The notes below the pieces were generated by a model. It searched no databases. It was not told the DNA's origin and saw only the letters and a program-made list of their open reading frames with translations. From Anisus vortex (Eukaryota; Mollusca; Gastropoda; Planorbidae), in assembly GCA_949126835.1 (NCBI GenBank), contig OX421505.1:5772587-5836586 (forward strand): a stretch of DNA of 64,000 nucleotides. Reading direction: 5' to 3'. Shown piece after piece: positions 11,395 to 23,099 of the stretch. Position 1 is the first letter of the stretch, and every line of letters begins with the position of its first letter. A program made the translations under genes and the position numbers.

Positions 11395-12532
11395 ATAGAG
11401 TGTGTGTAGCAAATGTGTGCATGAGTGTACATAGCTAGTGTGTACATGAGTGTACGTAGCCATTGTGTAAATGAGTGTGTGTAGCCAGTGGGCAGATCAA
11501 GATCTTGTTCTAGATTAGCCACGACCTCAAGCACTGTCGATAGAGAGAGCCACGTAACAAAGGGTACGGTCTCCGCTGTCACATGCGCTACTCTGCTCTG
11601 CCCACCTGCAAATTTCCACCGAACCCATATTACAGCTCGGTTGCCCAGCAGCAGAAATTCCAGACTATGGCAATATAAAGTTGGCCAAAATTAAAGAGAT
11701 TCTAGTGAAAGCTGTGAATCATTTAGAGATAGATTTCATTAACCTGACTGTGATAATCTTAGGAAGATTAAGAAGACGAATGTGGATGCAGATGTTGTAA
11801 AAACCTCATCAATTTTAGATTTTCATTAGGTTGTGATGCCTTAACATAAAAACTGACCAACGATGAAAGTCAGTATTTAGGCATTTAGCGTGACAAATAA
11901 AACCTCGTTAACAAAGTTGCTAGGTAATGTATTTACATTATCATCTAATACATTTAGCGGACAATTCGTCTTATTAAAAGGAGCGTTCTTCAAATAACAA
12001 CATGTTCTGTCTAACGACACAGGGAACCCTGTAGAAAGACGTTGAACGCATGCCACATTTAGACACATGATTTGTAATGATCTATCGAAGATACAAAGAT
12101 ACAGTCCAACCTATACTTAATAATAGTAAATTGATCATAGCTACACATGATTCTCACCTACATGTTCCATTGTAATGAGTAAAACGTGTAGTTTGGTGTA
12201 ATCTGATAATGGCTTCAATCTAGTCGACGCCAATGGAAACTTTTTTGTTTGAGACCAAATGTGTCTAATGGAGAAAATCTGTTAGCAATAAATAAAGTAT
12301 GCAAAAAAGGTATATCTTTATATAGAAACACCTCATAGCTTACGTCAGGATGTTTCAGAATGAGGCTAAGATAACACTTTACAGGTTATCAATGACGTAA
12401 TATGCATGCCAGCTAAAATTTAATGCGTTCTTCCTTCCTCCCACTGAATCTTTACAGTTTACTACATAGACTGCATCTAATCCAGTGTTTCTCAAACTGG
12501 AGTCCGCCCGCTGTCTCATTAACAGGATTTTT
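11395..12532 (+). repeat. Decayed Gypsy-related segment A, left part
   Basis: Collinear with 44735-45425 and 46388-47130. It starts with gtgtgta/gcgtagcca minisatellite-like text (11400-11490), continues through tatggcaatataaagttg and gcagatgttgtaaaaacctcatcaa, then a decayed retroviral-type protease region (11880-11990, plus strand, with readable SGQFVLLKG). It ends at ccagtgtttctcaaactggagtcc, where a hAT is inserted. Multiple stops show it is old. Confidence 0.65.
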
Positions 12533-14529
12533 GGCGCCCTAGGCGAAAACAAATTTTGCGCCCTCATTAAAGTGCCGGGTATGGAATTTCGTATGTGTTT
12601 ATGTTAATAATTATTATAACTTAACAAATAATTTTATTTTATACCCTTAGATTGATGACTGTGAAATGTAAATAAAATAGTTAAATGAAAAGTAACAATG
12701 GCTTTGCATTATAGATTAGAAATTAGAAATCTAAATTATTATTAGAAAAGTTACATAGCACACAGTTTTACATTAGGTATATGGGTTTATATGTTTTATA
12801 ATTGCATTATGTAGGCCTACAGATCTCTTAATAACAAACAGAAACTCACAGTTAGATTATATATATTTTTTTCTGTTTTTATAACACTTAAAAAATACAC
12901 ACAAAGACTAGCCTACTTGATATTGATTGATATTGGATTATTTTTTTCTTAACTACGGTCCAAACGTCACTTTTAAATACTGATTAACAGTATTCCTACT
13001 CCTATAGACTAAAACCATAATGGTACTTTTCTTGATTTCTGCTTAGCAAATTCTTGTATGAGGGCTTTTTAGTCTGTCTTGGTATCTCACTTTCAATAGA
13101 AATTGTCGCCAGACCCGCAAGTCTCTCCTGACACATTGTACTACGCAGATAGGTTTTAATTAGCTTTAGTTTTGATACGTTCAGCACTAGCTACGGCAAG
13201 TGGAAACGTAAGCAAAATAAGAAGGGCTACACAAATGTTAAGAAATCCATTTTCAACAACTATGTTGGTAAATGTAGTTTAGGACTTCTTCAGGGTTTGA
13301 TACTAAGTCATGGATATGATGAGAAATTGCTCTTAGTTCAGAACACTGACGTACAGCAGCAATGTCAGATTCATTAAAACCTTTATCTTTTTCAATTGTT
13401 AATTCTTTATCCAAGTTTTTGCACATCGACTTAACCTCTGATGTAGTCTTGTTTTTAAGGTCAGGAATGTTGTACAAAAATCCAAGGATACCAGATACTT
13501 TATTTAACTGGGAACATCTTTCTTTTACCGCATAAGCAGCTGTGTCTAAAGCAGCAACAAAAAGTGGATCTTGAAACTTTCTGAGGGGTCACTTGCAATA
13601 TTTTCATATTCATCTGTTGATTCATAATCAACAATGTTCTCCTTTTTTAAATTTGGACCTTCTCTTTCTCAAATACTGGTTCTATTCCATACTACTTCTT
13701 ATGCTACTTCATTAACAACAACCAGAACTCTATTGAACTCAAAATCATTTCTAGCTGTAACCAAAAACTCTTAGGTTGTTTTTCAGGTGACTAACTGCTC
13801 TCTGGAGACTCAAGTCATTTTCTTGCAGTATCTAACTAGTTATGTTTACTTGAAACAAAATGCTGTGCCATGTGACAAGTGCCGCAATAAACTTGAAGTT
13901 TGAGATAGTTTTAAGTAACCCAAGTGCTTCTACCTTCGCAATACTACCACTAGATCCATTTAGTGTCTTCAGAAATATCATCCAAAGCATCACAAACATG
14001 AGATAACTGGTACCGCCGCAGAGGAGTTAGTGCGTCAATTCGACTGGGACATCTTGTGCCACTTTAGGGATTTAATGTACTCCTTTTCCTAATTAACAGT
14101 CTGAACTTGCACAAAAAACAACAACTGCAATGCCAATGCATATAACTAAGCGCCCTCACGACTTACGATTCACGAACTGATTTGATGGTCACGGTCACGT
14201 CACTTCACTATGATATTACGTCGCCGCATCGAATCCAGGGTGTGGCCGGGGGAAGTCAGGGGTTGCCTTTTTGCACTCCGCTACGCACAGCGAGATTGCC
14301 ATCTAAGTAGTCTACTGTTAGGGCATACTTTCCTATTTTCTAAGACAACTTAAATGAAATGCCCTTCGCCTTTCATTACAGAGTAATTCATCTGCATATG
14401 CTAGTAGCGCGCAGAAGCAATAAACTTTAATATAGTTTATATTTTTTAATCCCCAAATTTAAAAAAGAAATCCTAAATGTTGCGCCCCCCAACATTTTTC
14501 GCCCTAGGCGGCCGCCTAGTTCGCCTCTA
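12533..14529 (-). mobile_element. Decayed hAT transposon (ZMYM1-like transposase)
   Basis: The ends are inverted versions of ggcgccctaggcgaaaa (12533-12549) and tttttcgccctaggcggc (14497-14514), followed by tagttcgcctcta. The insertion interrupts a segment that is continuous in the sister copy at 47097-47160. On the minus strand the hAT C-terminal dimerisation region is readable at 13187-13002 (SKLKLIKTYLRSTM, QERLAGLATISIE), preceded by RQCSELRAISHHIHDL at about 13360-13300. Many frameshifts separate the rest up to about 14100. The 8-bp target duplication is not clear. Confidence 0.7.
13002..13477 (-). pseudogene. hAT transposase C-terminal remnant
   Basis: Two open pieces on the minus strand, 13477-13253 and 13187-13002. 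The second matches the hAT dimerisation block (FSKLKLIKTYLRSTMSQERL-type) that ends ZMYM1/TTF-type hAT transposases; the first is the helical region preceding it. The DDE residues are not in these pieces. Frameshifts and the absence of a start codon make it a pseudogene. Confidence 0.65.
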
Positions 14530-15730
14530 TGGATGAGCCGGCCTTGCTCATCGGACACCGCCAAGCGGTTCCTTTGTGACGGTGAACGGGTTACATATAT
14601 TAGATATATCTATACAAACTATAAAGACAATAGGCCTAGACGAAATCTACACATAATTTTTCAATAAACAAATGTTATTTGTAGCTAAACTATATCGTTA
14701 TATTTCAAAGGTCCGCTCGCCAACAAAATAACAATTCTAAGTGAACGCTAGGTAACAAGAAAACCATAAAAACGAAGTTTTTATTATACTCCCTTTATTT
14801 GCAAACTAAGTTTACCAACATGTAATTAAATAATTGATTGACTACTGGAAATGAAACGTACAGAAAAATATCTGTTTCGCAAATCTCAAAAATATCTCCT
14901 TACTCAGTATGAATTGTTCTATAAATAATCTTAGCGCATAATTTTTTTTTCTAGCTTTGCGCCGAAAAAGTATAAAAAGTTGCACAGGCATTTTTAACGC
15001 GAAATCAAAATATTTCTAATACTTTCCTTTTAAGAAATGAATATTGTCATAAGTGTAGTATTATTAAGTCGTTTTAACTGAAAATTTCATAGGATGGATT
15101 GTTAGGCGCCCCAAATTTGCTGTCCAAATTTCAGCTTGATCGGACCACGGAAAGTGGTCGAAAAATCGAAGCAAAGTTTTGCTCCCACGACGCATGATTG
15201 CAGACAGACAGAAAGACAGACAGACAGAATTTGCTACTTAAAATAAAGGAAGTAAACATAGCTAATTAGTTTAAGAACTAATTAGTTTAGAAATAATGTG
15301 TTTTGGGAGATCGGCAATGGCCTCTGTAATGTTTTGTTTTAAATCTAATCGTTTTTAAAACATGTGTGTCTGGAGAGGAAAAAAAAAATTTTAAAGAGTT
15401 TATCATCAAACCATTTTACCTCTAGTATTGAAAGTATATCTATAATATTGGATTTAAATTACTTTACGCTTTATTACAAAGTACCAAATTCAGTACGTGA
15501 AATAAATGTTTATTTGGTTCCTTAGTTGCTAGTCTTGTGAATATCATGTAGGAGATTTAAAAGAAAAACCTACCTACCACAACTTTTCGAAATATGGTTA
15601 TTGAGTAATTATAAGAACCCAAGTTATTTTTATTTTTATTTTACTTCCTTCTAGAAAAGTTTAGAAAAGCTTGCCCCCCCTCCACCTCCCTACCCCTCTA
15701 TAGTTGAAATTGTTGTGGTGTGTGAATACA
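14530..15730 (+). repeat. Decayed Gypsy-related segment A, right part, with a ~650-bp insertion
   Basis: Resumes the match to segment B at ccaagcggttcc / gaacgggttac (B: 47140-47163), then from about 15250 (agctaattagtttaag) to 15670 (acttccttctagaa). Positions about 14595-15250 are absent from segment B and appear to be an insertion flanked by ttacat/aaacat. That insertion ends in a gacagacagaaagacagacaga repeat preceded by ttgatcggaccacggaaagt, an interspersed repeat I cannot classify. Confidence 0.55.
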
Positions 15731-16003
15731 GTAAACTTTGAATATAAAAAATTCGTCACAGGTCGCTTGTTTTTAAAACTAAATTTTATTTGATATATTG
15801 TCTCAATGTCACTGACATGTACAATGAAGAAAGTTAAAGAACGGGGAAAACTTGCTTACCTTACCTTGATGACATCAGTTTCAAGGTCATTCCTGCTAAC
15901 ATAACAAGTAAAGATGGCCGATGGAGATAGGTTGGAGATAAGATAATGTCTACAGTAAGAAAAACATGTGCGCTTCTTGATTTTAAGAATAACTGCATGT
16001 ACT

Positions 16004-17709
16004 AACTAACTAGAACTCCTATTGGAAGCGAGAGCTGGGAGTATTATTCCCTTGTAGCTCTGAACAAGAACTAAGTCGTGCGTTTGAGCACGGCTCTATC
16101 TCCGTAGAGATCAGTGGATAGTGGGTCACACGTCCCATCTCCTCGATCGACGAGACGGGGGCACTCCCACAGGATATGCTCCACTGTCTCCTCCTCGAGT
16201 ACCTTTGCATAGGCAACCTTGTATCGGGTAGGTCGACTTCGGATGACAGCCTTGTTGCGTGATGCATGAAGGACTGCATCTTTATTCTCTTCCTACCCTT
16301 CCAGGTGTCTACTAAGACTCTGGTTGGGAAGCTTTCCTCGAGTCTTTTATAGCGCTCATAGGTCGTTATGACAGCGCGTTCTCTCCTAAGCTGAAGGGGT
16401 GGTATGTTAGCCATCACCTCAGCAACTGCCACTGGGGACGTTCGAAAGGTGCCACAGATAAAGCGTAGTGCTTGGTTCTGAATGCGATCCAAAGTTTCTA
16501 GGGCCGTTTTGGACGCGTAAACCTGTTGAGGCAGGCTGTAATCTAATTGTGATCTTACGTCCCCTGTATAGAGGGTTTTTAATACTTTGGCGTTGGCACC
16601 CCACTTTGTGCTGACTAGCCGTTTGACTAGGTTTAACTTGTTCGAAGCTTTTCGTGCCAGCTCCTGGATATGGTCGAATAGTCTAAGCTTCCTGTCGAGC
16701 ACTACTCCTAGGTACCTGGGTGATTTGTCCTCTTTGAGGGTTTTTAACTCTATAGGCTCCTAGAGAATGTCGATGCCCAGGCTGAACAGCGTATAGACCG
16801 TTTTTGAACAATTAATTTCGAGTCGCCACTGCTTGGCGTACTCGGAGATGGTTTGGAGGTCTTTCTGCAAGTCTAATTGCATGCTTGCAGATTTCTTTCC
16901 AGATTTATAAAGGACAAGATCGTCCGCAAATAGAAGCTTCTTACAGCCAAGTTTGTCTGGCAGGTCGTATATGTACACTAGAAAGAGGATGCTGCAGGAC
17001 AGAGCAGAGCCTAGTGGCAAGTCGTTCTCCAGGGTTGTTTCCCTGGATAGGCTTGTCCCGTATCGTGTTTGGATCGTTCTCTCTGATAGGAATGATTTGA
17101 TCCATCGATGCATATTGCCCTCAATGCCCATTCTCCTCAATTTCTGCACGAGGCCCTGCCTCCAGACTCGGTCGTAAGCCTGCTTGAGGTCTAGGAAAAC
17201 TGCTAATGTGGACTCGGCCCTTTGGAATTCATCGGCCATCTCTTGTACGAAGAGGTTTGTTTGGTCTATCGCGCTCATGCCCGCTCTAATACCTGCCTGT
17301 TCTGGGGCTATAAGGCCTTCTTTCTCAAGATACCACGTTAGCCGGTTGCCGACCATGCGTTCGGCCAGCTTCCCGACGCACTAGGTAAGGAATATCGGGC
17401 GGTAACTCTCTGCCTCGGTGGCGATCTTGCCTTTTTTCAAGATTGGGACTATCACCGCTTGCCGCCAAGCCTTTGGTACCTCGCCGGTTGACCATGTTCG
17501 ATTTATTAGGTCCAGAAGTTTGGCCTTACCTAATCTGCCCAGGTTCCGGATCATTTCGTTCGCTATCTGATCCGGGCCTGGTGCTTTCTTTAGTTGGCAC
17601 TTTCGGACTGCCCTATCTAGTTCCTGAATAGTGAGGGGGAAACTGAATATTGGATCGCACTCTGTGACACCTCTGTCATTACGTTTGGCTCGCAGGCGTA
17701 TTTTTGCTT
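16004..17709 (-). mobile_element. 5'-truncated Jockey-like non-LTR retrotransposon
   Basis: Flanked by a 13-bp target duplication with one mismatch: aactgcatgtact at 15991-16003 and aattgcatgtact at 17710-17722. On the minus strand the element ends in CTAGTTAGTT, a short TTAG-type tail rather than poly(A). Between these ends is the reverse-transcriptase half of an ORF2. The endonuclease half is missing, as expected from incomplete target-primed reverse transcription. Confidence 0.85.
16019..17697 (-). pseudogene. Reverse transcriptase (non-LTR ORF2), two in-frame stops
   Basis: A single frame runs from 17697 to 16019 with only two stop codons: TAG at 17379-17381, between PIFLT and CVGKLAERM, and TAG at 16760-16762, before EPIELK. 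RT landmarks appear in order: KKAPGPDQIANEMI and VIVPILKKGK (thumb-side N-terminal RT), AVFLDLKQAYDRVW (motif A, catalytic Asp), the LPLGSALS block (motif B), KLLFADDLVLY (motif C, FADD), and WRLEINCSKT (motif D/E). A C-terminal segment typical of Jockey/CR1-type ORF2 follows (YLGVVLDRKLRLFDHI, LDRIQNQALRFICG). The frame is otherwise clean, so inactivation looks recent compared with the other LINE remnants here. Confidence 0.85.
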
Positions 17710-17769
17710 AATTGCATGTACTGATATGTCTACATATGGTCAATGAATGATCTTAGAATTCAATTCGTG

Positions 17770-18065
17770 TCTTTCTAATGTCTATCAGTACACCATTTGC
17801 CTGCGTAATGTCTGTCATTACACAATTTGTCTGTGTAATGTATGTCATTATATTATGTGTCTGTTTAATGTCTATCATTAGACCATTTGCCCGTGTAATG
17901 TCTGTCATTAGATTTTTAGTCTGTGTAATGTCTGTTATTAGACTATTAGTTTGTGTAATGTATGCTATTAGTCTGTTTAATGTCTGTCTTTAGACTATTT
18001 GTCTGTAATGTCTGTCATTAGACTATTTTCCTGTGTAATGTCTGTCATTATGCTATTTGTCTTTC
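17770..18065. repeat. ~30-bp minisatellite
   Basis: Degenerate units of the form taatgtctgtcattagacta followed by tttgtctgtg, about ten copies. Long ORFs on the plus strand over it are a by-product of the repeat. Confidence 0.85.
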
Positions 18066-18299
18066 TCTCCCAGACACTTAATCCTGAAGCAATATGTAGT
18101 GCATGGCTGACAACTTGAGCACTTGTCTTATGGTAGACTTAAGGGCCCCCTCCTGTGACGATCTATTATACTAATTAACAGAACATTAATTAGTCTGAAA
18201 TAGTATGTGATATTCCGATTGATAATTTCTACGTTTGAAGATAAAAGAAAATAAAAAGGTCAATGGGACAATGGGACACAGCTGATAAACAACATTCAG

Positions 18300-18661
18300 C
18301 TGCTGTTTTACCAACTTAGTTCAGGGAGTGGGCTGTGCATAGCACCCAGGCTGCTAATGGGTTGCTGTTCAGAACCAATGCACGAAGTCCATTGTATTTA
18401 CCACTCATTGAAGAAGCGTTATCGTATGACTGTCCACGACAATCATTAATATCAATCATGTGCTCTTGCAGGAATTCTTCAAGGGCATGGAACATTTCTG
18501 TAGCCTTGTGACCTCTGTTGGCCATAAATGTTACAACCGTTCAACTGGTGACGACTTTTCTATATAACGATGTTAATTGGTCTATATGGCTCTCATCCGG
18601 TGTTGAGTCAAGCGATATGGAATAATTCTTCGATGTTTCTAGTCGTGTGTGAGATCTCATT
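18300..18661 (-). pseudogene. hAT (ZMYM1-like) transposase fragment, downstream part
   Basis: Minus-strand text includes YSISLDSTPDESHIDQLTSLYR (about 18625-18560) and IDINDCRGQSYDNASSMSGK (within 18525-18316), the DDE-domain signature of ZMYM1-like hAT transposases, with its catalytic Asp regions. It ends at CTAHSLN. It is separated from the N-terminal part (20668-21116) by an inserted element flanked by tctcatt. A frame break near 18530 shows decay. Confidence 0.75.
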
Positions 18662-20667
18662 CCAGGCCCCACGAGAGGGGGGTACAGCCGGTACGCCGTA
18701 CCGGGGCCCATAAGAGTTTAGGGGGCCCATAAATATTAAAATTGAAAATTATATTGGCAATTACGCAAGTAATAGCTTTAAAGTCTTTATTATTTGATCT
18801 CAGAATAACTGAGATTTATGTTAACATATTATTTTAACCCAAATGAAATTACTATACAATTTGGGGAGTAACTACTGGGGTTAAGCGGAAGGGATACGTA
18901 GTAATCATACTAACTGGGTAGTTATTGTAATGTTTTAAAATGTACATATAGGGCCTACATTCTTTAGTCATAAAATATTTATATAATTTTTAACTATCTT
19001 GTGTAATTTGATCATTTTAGAGTTGTAAGCTATTTATTTTTCTAAAAGGAAACAAAAAAAGAAACATATTAGAAATATTAATGTAAAGAAAATTGTTTAA
19101 TTATCTCCCTTCAATTAAATTCTCAAAATTTGATGCTATTAATACCAAGCGTGTTAATTGTTTAATATAACTAGTGTACTTCTGAAAATGCTCATTTATC
19201 TTAATTTTCCTTAAATTAGGGAAATAATTAAATGTTTTGAAATTGATTTCATGGAAAGATATGTCCAGTTTCCAATGCAAATCCATTCCAGTGGCCCAAC
19301 ACTTCAAGTGCTTTTGGACCCTGTCTTGTAAATGGAAGTTAAACTCACTAAAACGTGTCGCCATGCCATTCAGAAACATTGGCTTCAACAGTCAGTTCTC
19401 CTCATTCAATAATGGATTTTTGTTTCATTAATATACATCTAAATTGCTTCCAGACAAGAAACGAATATATCCAAGACTTTACCTATACTCCGTATGATTT
19501 TCTTCTAGAAGGGACTTGAGAAACTAAACAATTGACTATCTTAACAATAGATTCAATCACAGATCGCACGTCCAATGATGGGAGCTTTGCATACAAATAT
19601 TCCTGACGCCCAGTGTGATTCCCATGTAGTTCGCCATGCAGCACCCACTAATTACGCTGACATACGTTGATTTCACAATATTCTTGGAGGTCTCTCGCGT
19701 GCCACTGAAAATCGTTCTGCGTGCCAAGTCTGGCTCGCGTGCCTTAGCTAGCCGACCCCTGGTGTACTTGAACATATAGTTAAATATGCAAAGAAGCCCT
19801 TGGATGTAATATAGGGCCTAACTATTTTCGATAACATTTAGGATATATTTTTAATTATTGTTCTCCAGAAACACAAATATAGACCTATGAGCCTTACAGG
19901 CTTACAGTTCTCCCGTTAGCTTAGTAGTCCAGGCCCAAATACTCTATGTCGCTGCATACTAGTATGGCAGTCAATGCTAGTTAGTCGATCCGTTTACACT
20001 TTAATGATTTCCTGTGCGGTAGCCAAGAGGGGAGATTGAAGGCATCATAATTTTAGACAAATATATTGAACATTTAAAGCACATTTTTTTGTCATTTAAC
20101 AAAATGTATTTTGGGAAAAGTCAGTACAAAAAAAAATATTTTGAGTCAACTGTATTGTCACAGCATATCTAACCTTACATTTGACTACACAACATAAATT
20201 CCTGGTGAATATTTACAACTGACAAGAGTAACACCAATAGTTAAATTACTAAACCTAGAAACACTAGAGTCACTAGAGGACATGAATTATCAATCAACAG
20301 TGAGAATCACTTTTCCCATTTTACACATCTTTGTAATATTATTTACAAGATCAATTGGCCTTCTGAAGAGCAGGAACAATTACAATAATTTAAACTAAGA
20401 ACTATTATATGTACTTGATTAAAGTATTTTTGTAATAGACCTGTAAGGCTGTGATTGAAATGATTACTCAAATGGTAAATGGTGACACTTATGACAGTTT
20501 CACAAAATAGTCCAAAGACCTTTTATAAAGATTCCTGATTTTTCAAACGTATGTAATACAAATAAATCATCTAGATATGACTGGTGGTAGAAAACAAAAG
20601 TGGCGCGGGGGCGGGGGGCCCAGAAAAGATCTCGTACCGGCTTCTTTTTTTTCTCTCGAGGGCCCTG
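18662..20667 (-). mobile_element. hAT-like element nested in the ZMYM1-like hAT
   Basis: Flanked by atctcatt (18654-18661) and gtctcatt (20667-20674), an 8-bp hAT-type duplication with one mismatch if the right end is taken at 20666. The ends are imperfect inverted repeats: left ccaggccccacgagag and ccggtacgcc, right minus-strand cagggccctcgagag and ccggtacgag. Inside, the minus-strand ORF 19388-19101 (FNFHLQDRVQKHLKCW...) resembles the ZBED5/FAM200-type hAT region ('LNxxLQG') but is short and broken. A TIR-like string gccgacccctgg at 19749-19760 suggests another nested repeat. Confidence 0.65.
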
Positions 20668-21116
20668 TCTCATTCAATAATTGCTTAACCATATTTGATA
20701 TCAATTCATCACAAACGAAGACAGGTAGTTTCTGTGTCCACTTCCTCGATTGCCATGTTTTGCAATGTGTTCAGCTAGAAAACCATCATATTTGGCCATT
20801 AACTCCAGAATACCAAGAAAATTACCTATTTCAGCCGATCCAAAAGTTTGACTGCTTCCTCTAAATGCCAAGCCTCTTTCACTTATGAACTTTATTACAT
20901 TGACAAGTCGCTTGAGTACATTTCTCCAGTATGTAACTGCAATGGACAGCTGATCGTTGAAGTCAGACTCAATGCAGCTCTTCGGACAGATGCTAACACA
21001 GCTTCCACGCGACACGTTGATCGTTCATGCTCAAATAACCTTGCACTAGCAGGATACCAGTCATCAAAACCACTATGTGATAGTTGCGAGTTAATTTTTG
21101 ATAAAAGCCTACGCAC
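20668..21116 (-). pseudogene. hAT (ZMYM1-like) transposase fragment, N-terminal part
   Basis: Minus-strand pieces 21116-20895 (GFDDWYPASARLFEHE, the TTF-type finger end) and 21015-20701 (YWRNVLKRLVNVIKFISERG, LAFRGSSQTFGS, NFLGILELMAKYDGFLAEHI) overlap in different frames, so at least one frameshift separates them. Another shift occurs before CDELISNMVKQLLNE, which runs into the tctcatt duplication. Its continuation is at 18661-18300 across the nested insertion. Confidence 0.75.
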
Positions 21117-21249
21117 ATGTTACAATCTTTAAAATCATAAATACATTTTATGTTGCGCTTAGCTTGGCTTGTACTGGAACGCTGAAAATTGTAGTGTGAA
21201 AAAAATGTTATTTATTTTACATTTTCAACGAAAGAAAGAGTATATCACT

Positions 21250-21770
21250 AAAAGACTAACATTTGGGATGTGTGGGGGCCCCTTTTCTGTGGGGGTCCCT
21301 TTTCTGTGAGGGCCCCTTTTGTGTGGGGGCACTATCGAAACCACTATGCGATAGCTGCGAGTTAAGCTTTGAGAAAAGCCTACACACATAGTAAAACAAC
21401 TTTGCTTCTAAAGGAGAAAAACATAGCCATGAACGATGGGCACCTTCCCCATTTTTGTTCGCCTGATAAACAGATGCTTAGTGCATTTCCGAATGGGAAT
21501 ATTACTGCTAGCCTGTTTCTGAATATATTTACTTTCCATCTCCTTCTCATCACAGTGTTGAATGCAATCAGGCCCATTAACAACCAATAGACTATGAAAC
21601 GTTTACTTGGTTTATCAGGCCATAATGCATTAGTGATAATTACGTCGTTCGTTGTCTACAACAACACTATTCTAATTGCCAAAAGAAAAGACTAAAACAA
21701 TTCGTTTAATGTGTGGGGGCTCCCTAATGTGTGGGCCCCCTAATGTGTGTGGGGGCCCTGTTCCTATGGA
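21250..21770. repeat. G-rich clusters flanking a partial duplication
   Basis: Two clusters of tgtgggggcccctt-type units (21258-21335 and 21708-21762). Between them, 21338-21390 (ccactatgcgatagctgcgagttaa) repeats 21066-21120. It looks like transposon-end material, but I could not assign it. The ORFs in between are not recognisable. Confidence 0.4.
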
Positions 21771-22379
21771 ACATGTGGAACATGCCTAAATACGCCACTG
21801 GAACTGAAATTGACGTGTAGGCTACCGTAACCAGTACATCACGACCAGACTCAATGAAAAAAAAAAATCTTGAAATGTAGCCGAAGGTTACAATAAATAT
21901 ATTTTTATCAATGTGTTTTTTGTTGATAATTAAATTCAACAAAATAAATGTTATTTAAGATACTTTATATCTATATCAATACCAAACATTTCTTATACGT
22001 GACCCGGATAAGTCCGAAGAAGTCGCCATTTACATTGCTGACCTTTAACCACTAGTCCTAATGACTTACATGTGCAATTTAGTGTTTTTTTAAATTAACA
22101 CAATACAAAAGATTCACTTTTATTTTTACGTTTTATGAACATTTAGTTAGTTAAAAAAAAATTTAAAAAAATAAATAAATATCAACGTTATCAAAATAGT
22201 GTGTTTTAATGCTATTTAGATGTAGTTTAGTCTACATTCATTTTGTAACTGCAATAATATAGTAACTTAGAATTTCCCCATCTTTAAATTCTTAATTTAA
22301 AATACTGGAAAGTCAGCTGACGAGAATAACTTTCTTATTTTGATCCTGAAATTTCAGGCTTTAAAATGTCGTAAAGACG

Positions 22380-22620
22380 TACACACATACAGACACACAC
22401 ACACAAACACTCAAACACACAAACACAAACACGTACACACACGTACACACACGGGCACACATACACAACCACTAAACACACACGTACACATACGTACACA
22501 CACGCACACACACGCACACACACGCACACACACGTACACACACGTACACACTCGTACACACACGCACACACACACACGTACACACATGTACACACACGCA
22601 CACACACGTACATTAGCTAA
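22380..22620. repeat. (CA)n / ACACACGTACAC compound microsatellite
   Basis: About 240 bp of alternating acacac with periodic cgtaca or cgcaca, open on both strands. The H/T-rich and C/V-rich ORFs here are artefacts of the repeat. Confidence 0.95.
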
Positions 22621-22975
22621 AACAAACTTATCCCTTATGCGAGAACAAATGCATGTAAGTATTCTTTCTTCCCGAGTGGCATCCGGGTGTGGAAAAAGTT
22701 GCCTGAACAAACCAGGAAAACCATTAATTTAACATTATAATTACAACACTAAAACACTAATTATAATGCAAGACTAGACTCAAACCAAGAATGAGCGTAG
22801 AACCAAATACTCGTCTTTATAGAAGGCGCGTGTGTAATATAAAAGATTAGACAGAAAATGCTTTATGAAAAATGATAACCACAATACAAGCTTAGATCTT
22901 ATACAAATTATCTAAAATATTGCCCAAGTTTACAAGTTTAAAATAAGTACTTCAATACTTCGTGATCACAATATA
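22621..22975. other. No recognisable gene
   Basis: AT-rich filler between the CA repeat and a SINE; nothing identified. Confidence 0.4.
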
Positions 22976-22977
22976 GC

Positions 22978-23090
22978 AGGAAGCCACCAGAGCTGGGTAT
23001 ACTCAAGACCCGTGAAAAAAATCTTAGCCTTCACAATGATTCTAACCCAGGACCTTCGATACGCCAGTCGAACCCTCTATCGCTCGTGTC
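22978..23090 (-). mobile_element. tRNA-derived SINE fragment (family B)
   Basis: On the minus strand it reads ...ggtcctgggttagaatcattgtgaaggcta...gagtatacccagctctggtgg. This is the box-B-containing part and the following body of the SINE family also at 25372, 25686, 32844 and 60236. The head is partly missing. Confidence 0.7.
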
Positions 23091-23099
23091 TAGTGACGT

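Noticed and set aside
16885..17631. Plus-strand ORFs in the LINE
   Set aside because: Shadow frames of the minus-strand reverse transcriptase.
22335..22732. Long ORFs on both strands (H/T-rich and C/V-rich)
   Set aside because: They are translations of the CA/GT microsatellite; no start context or non-repeat domain.
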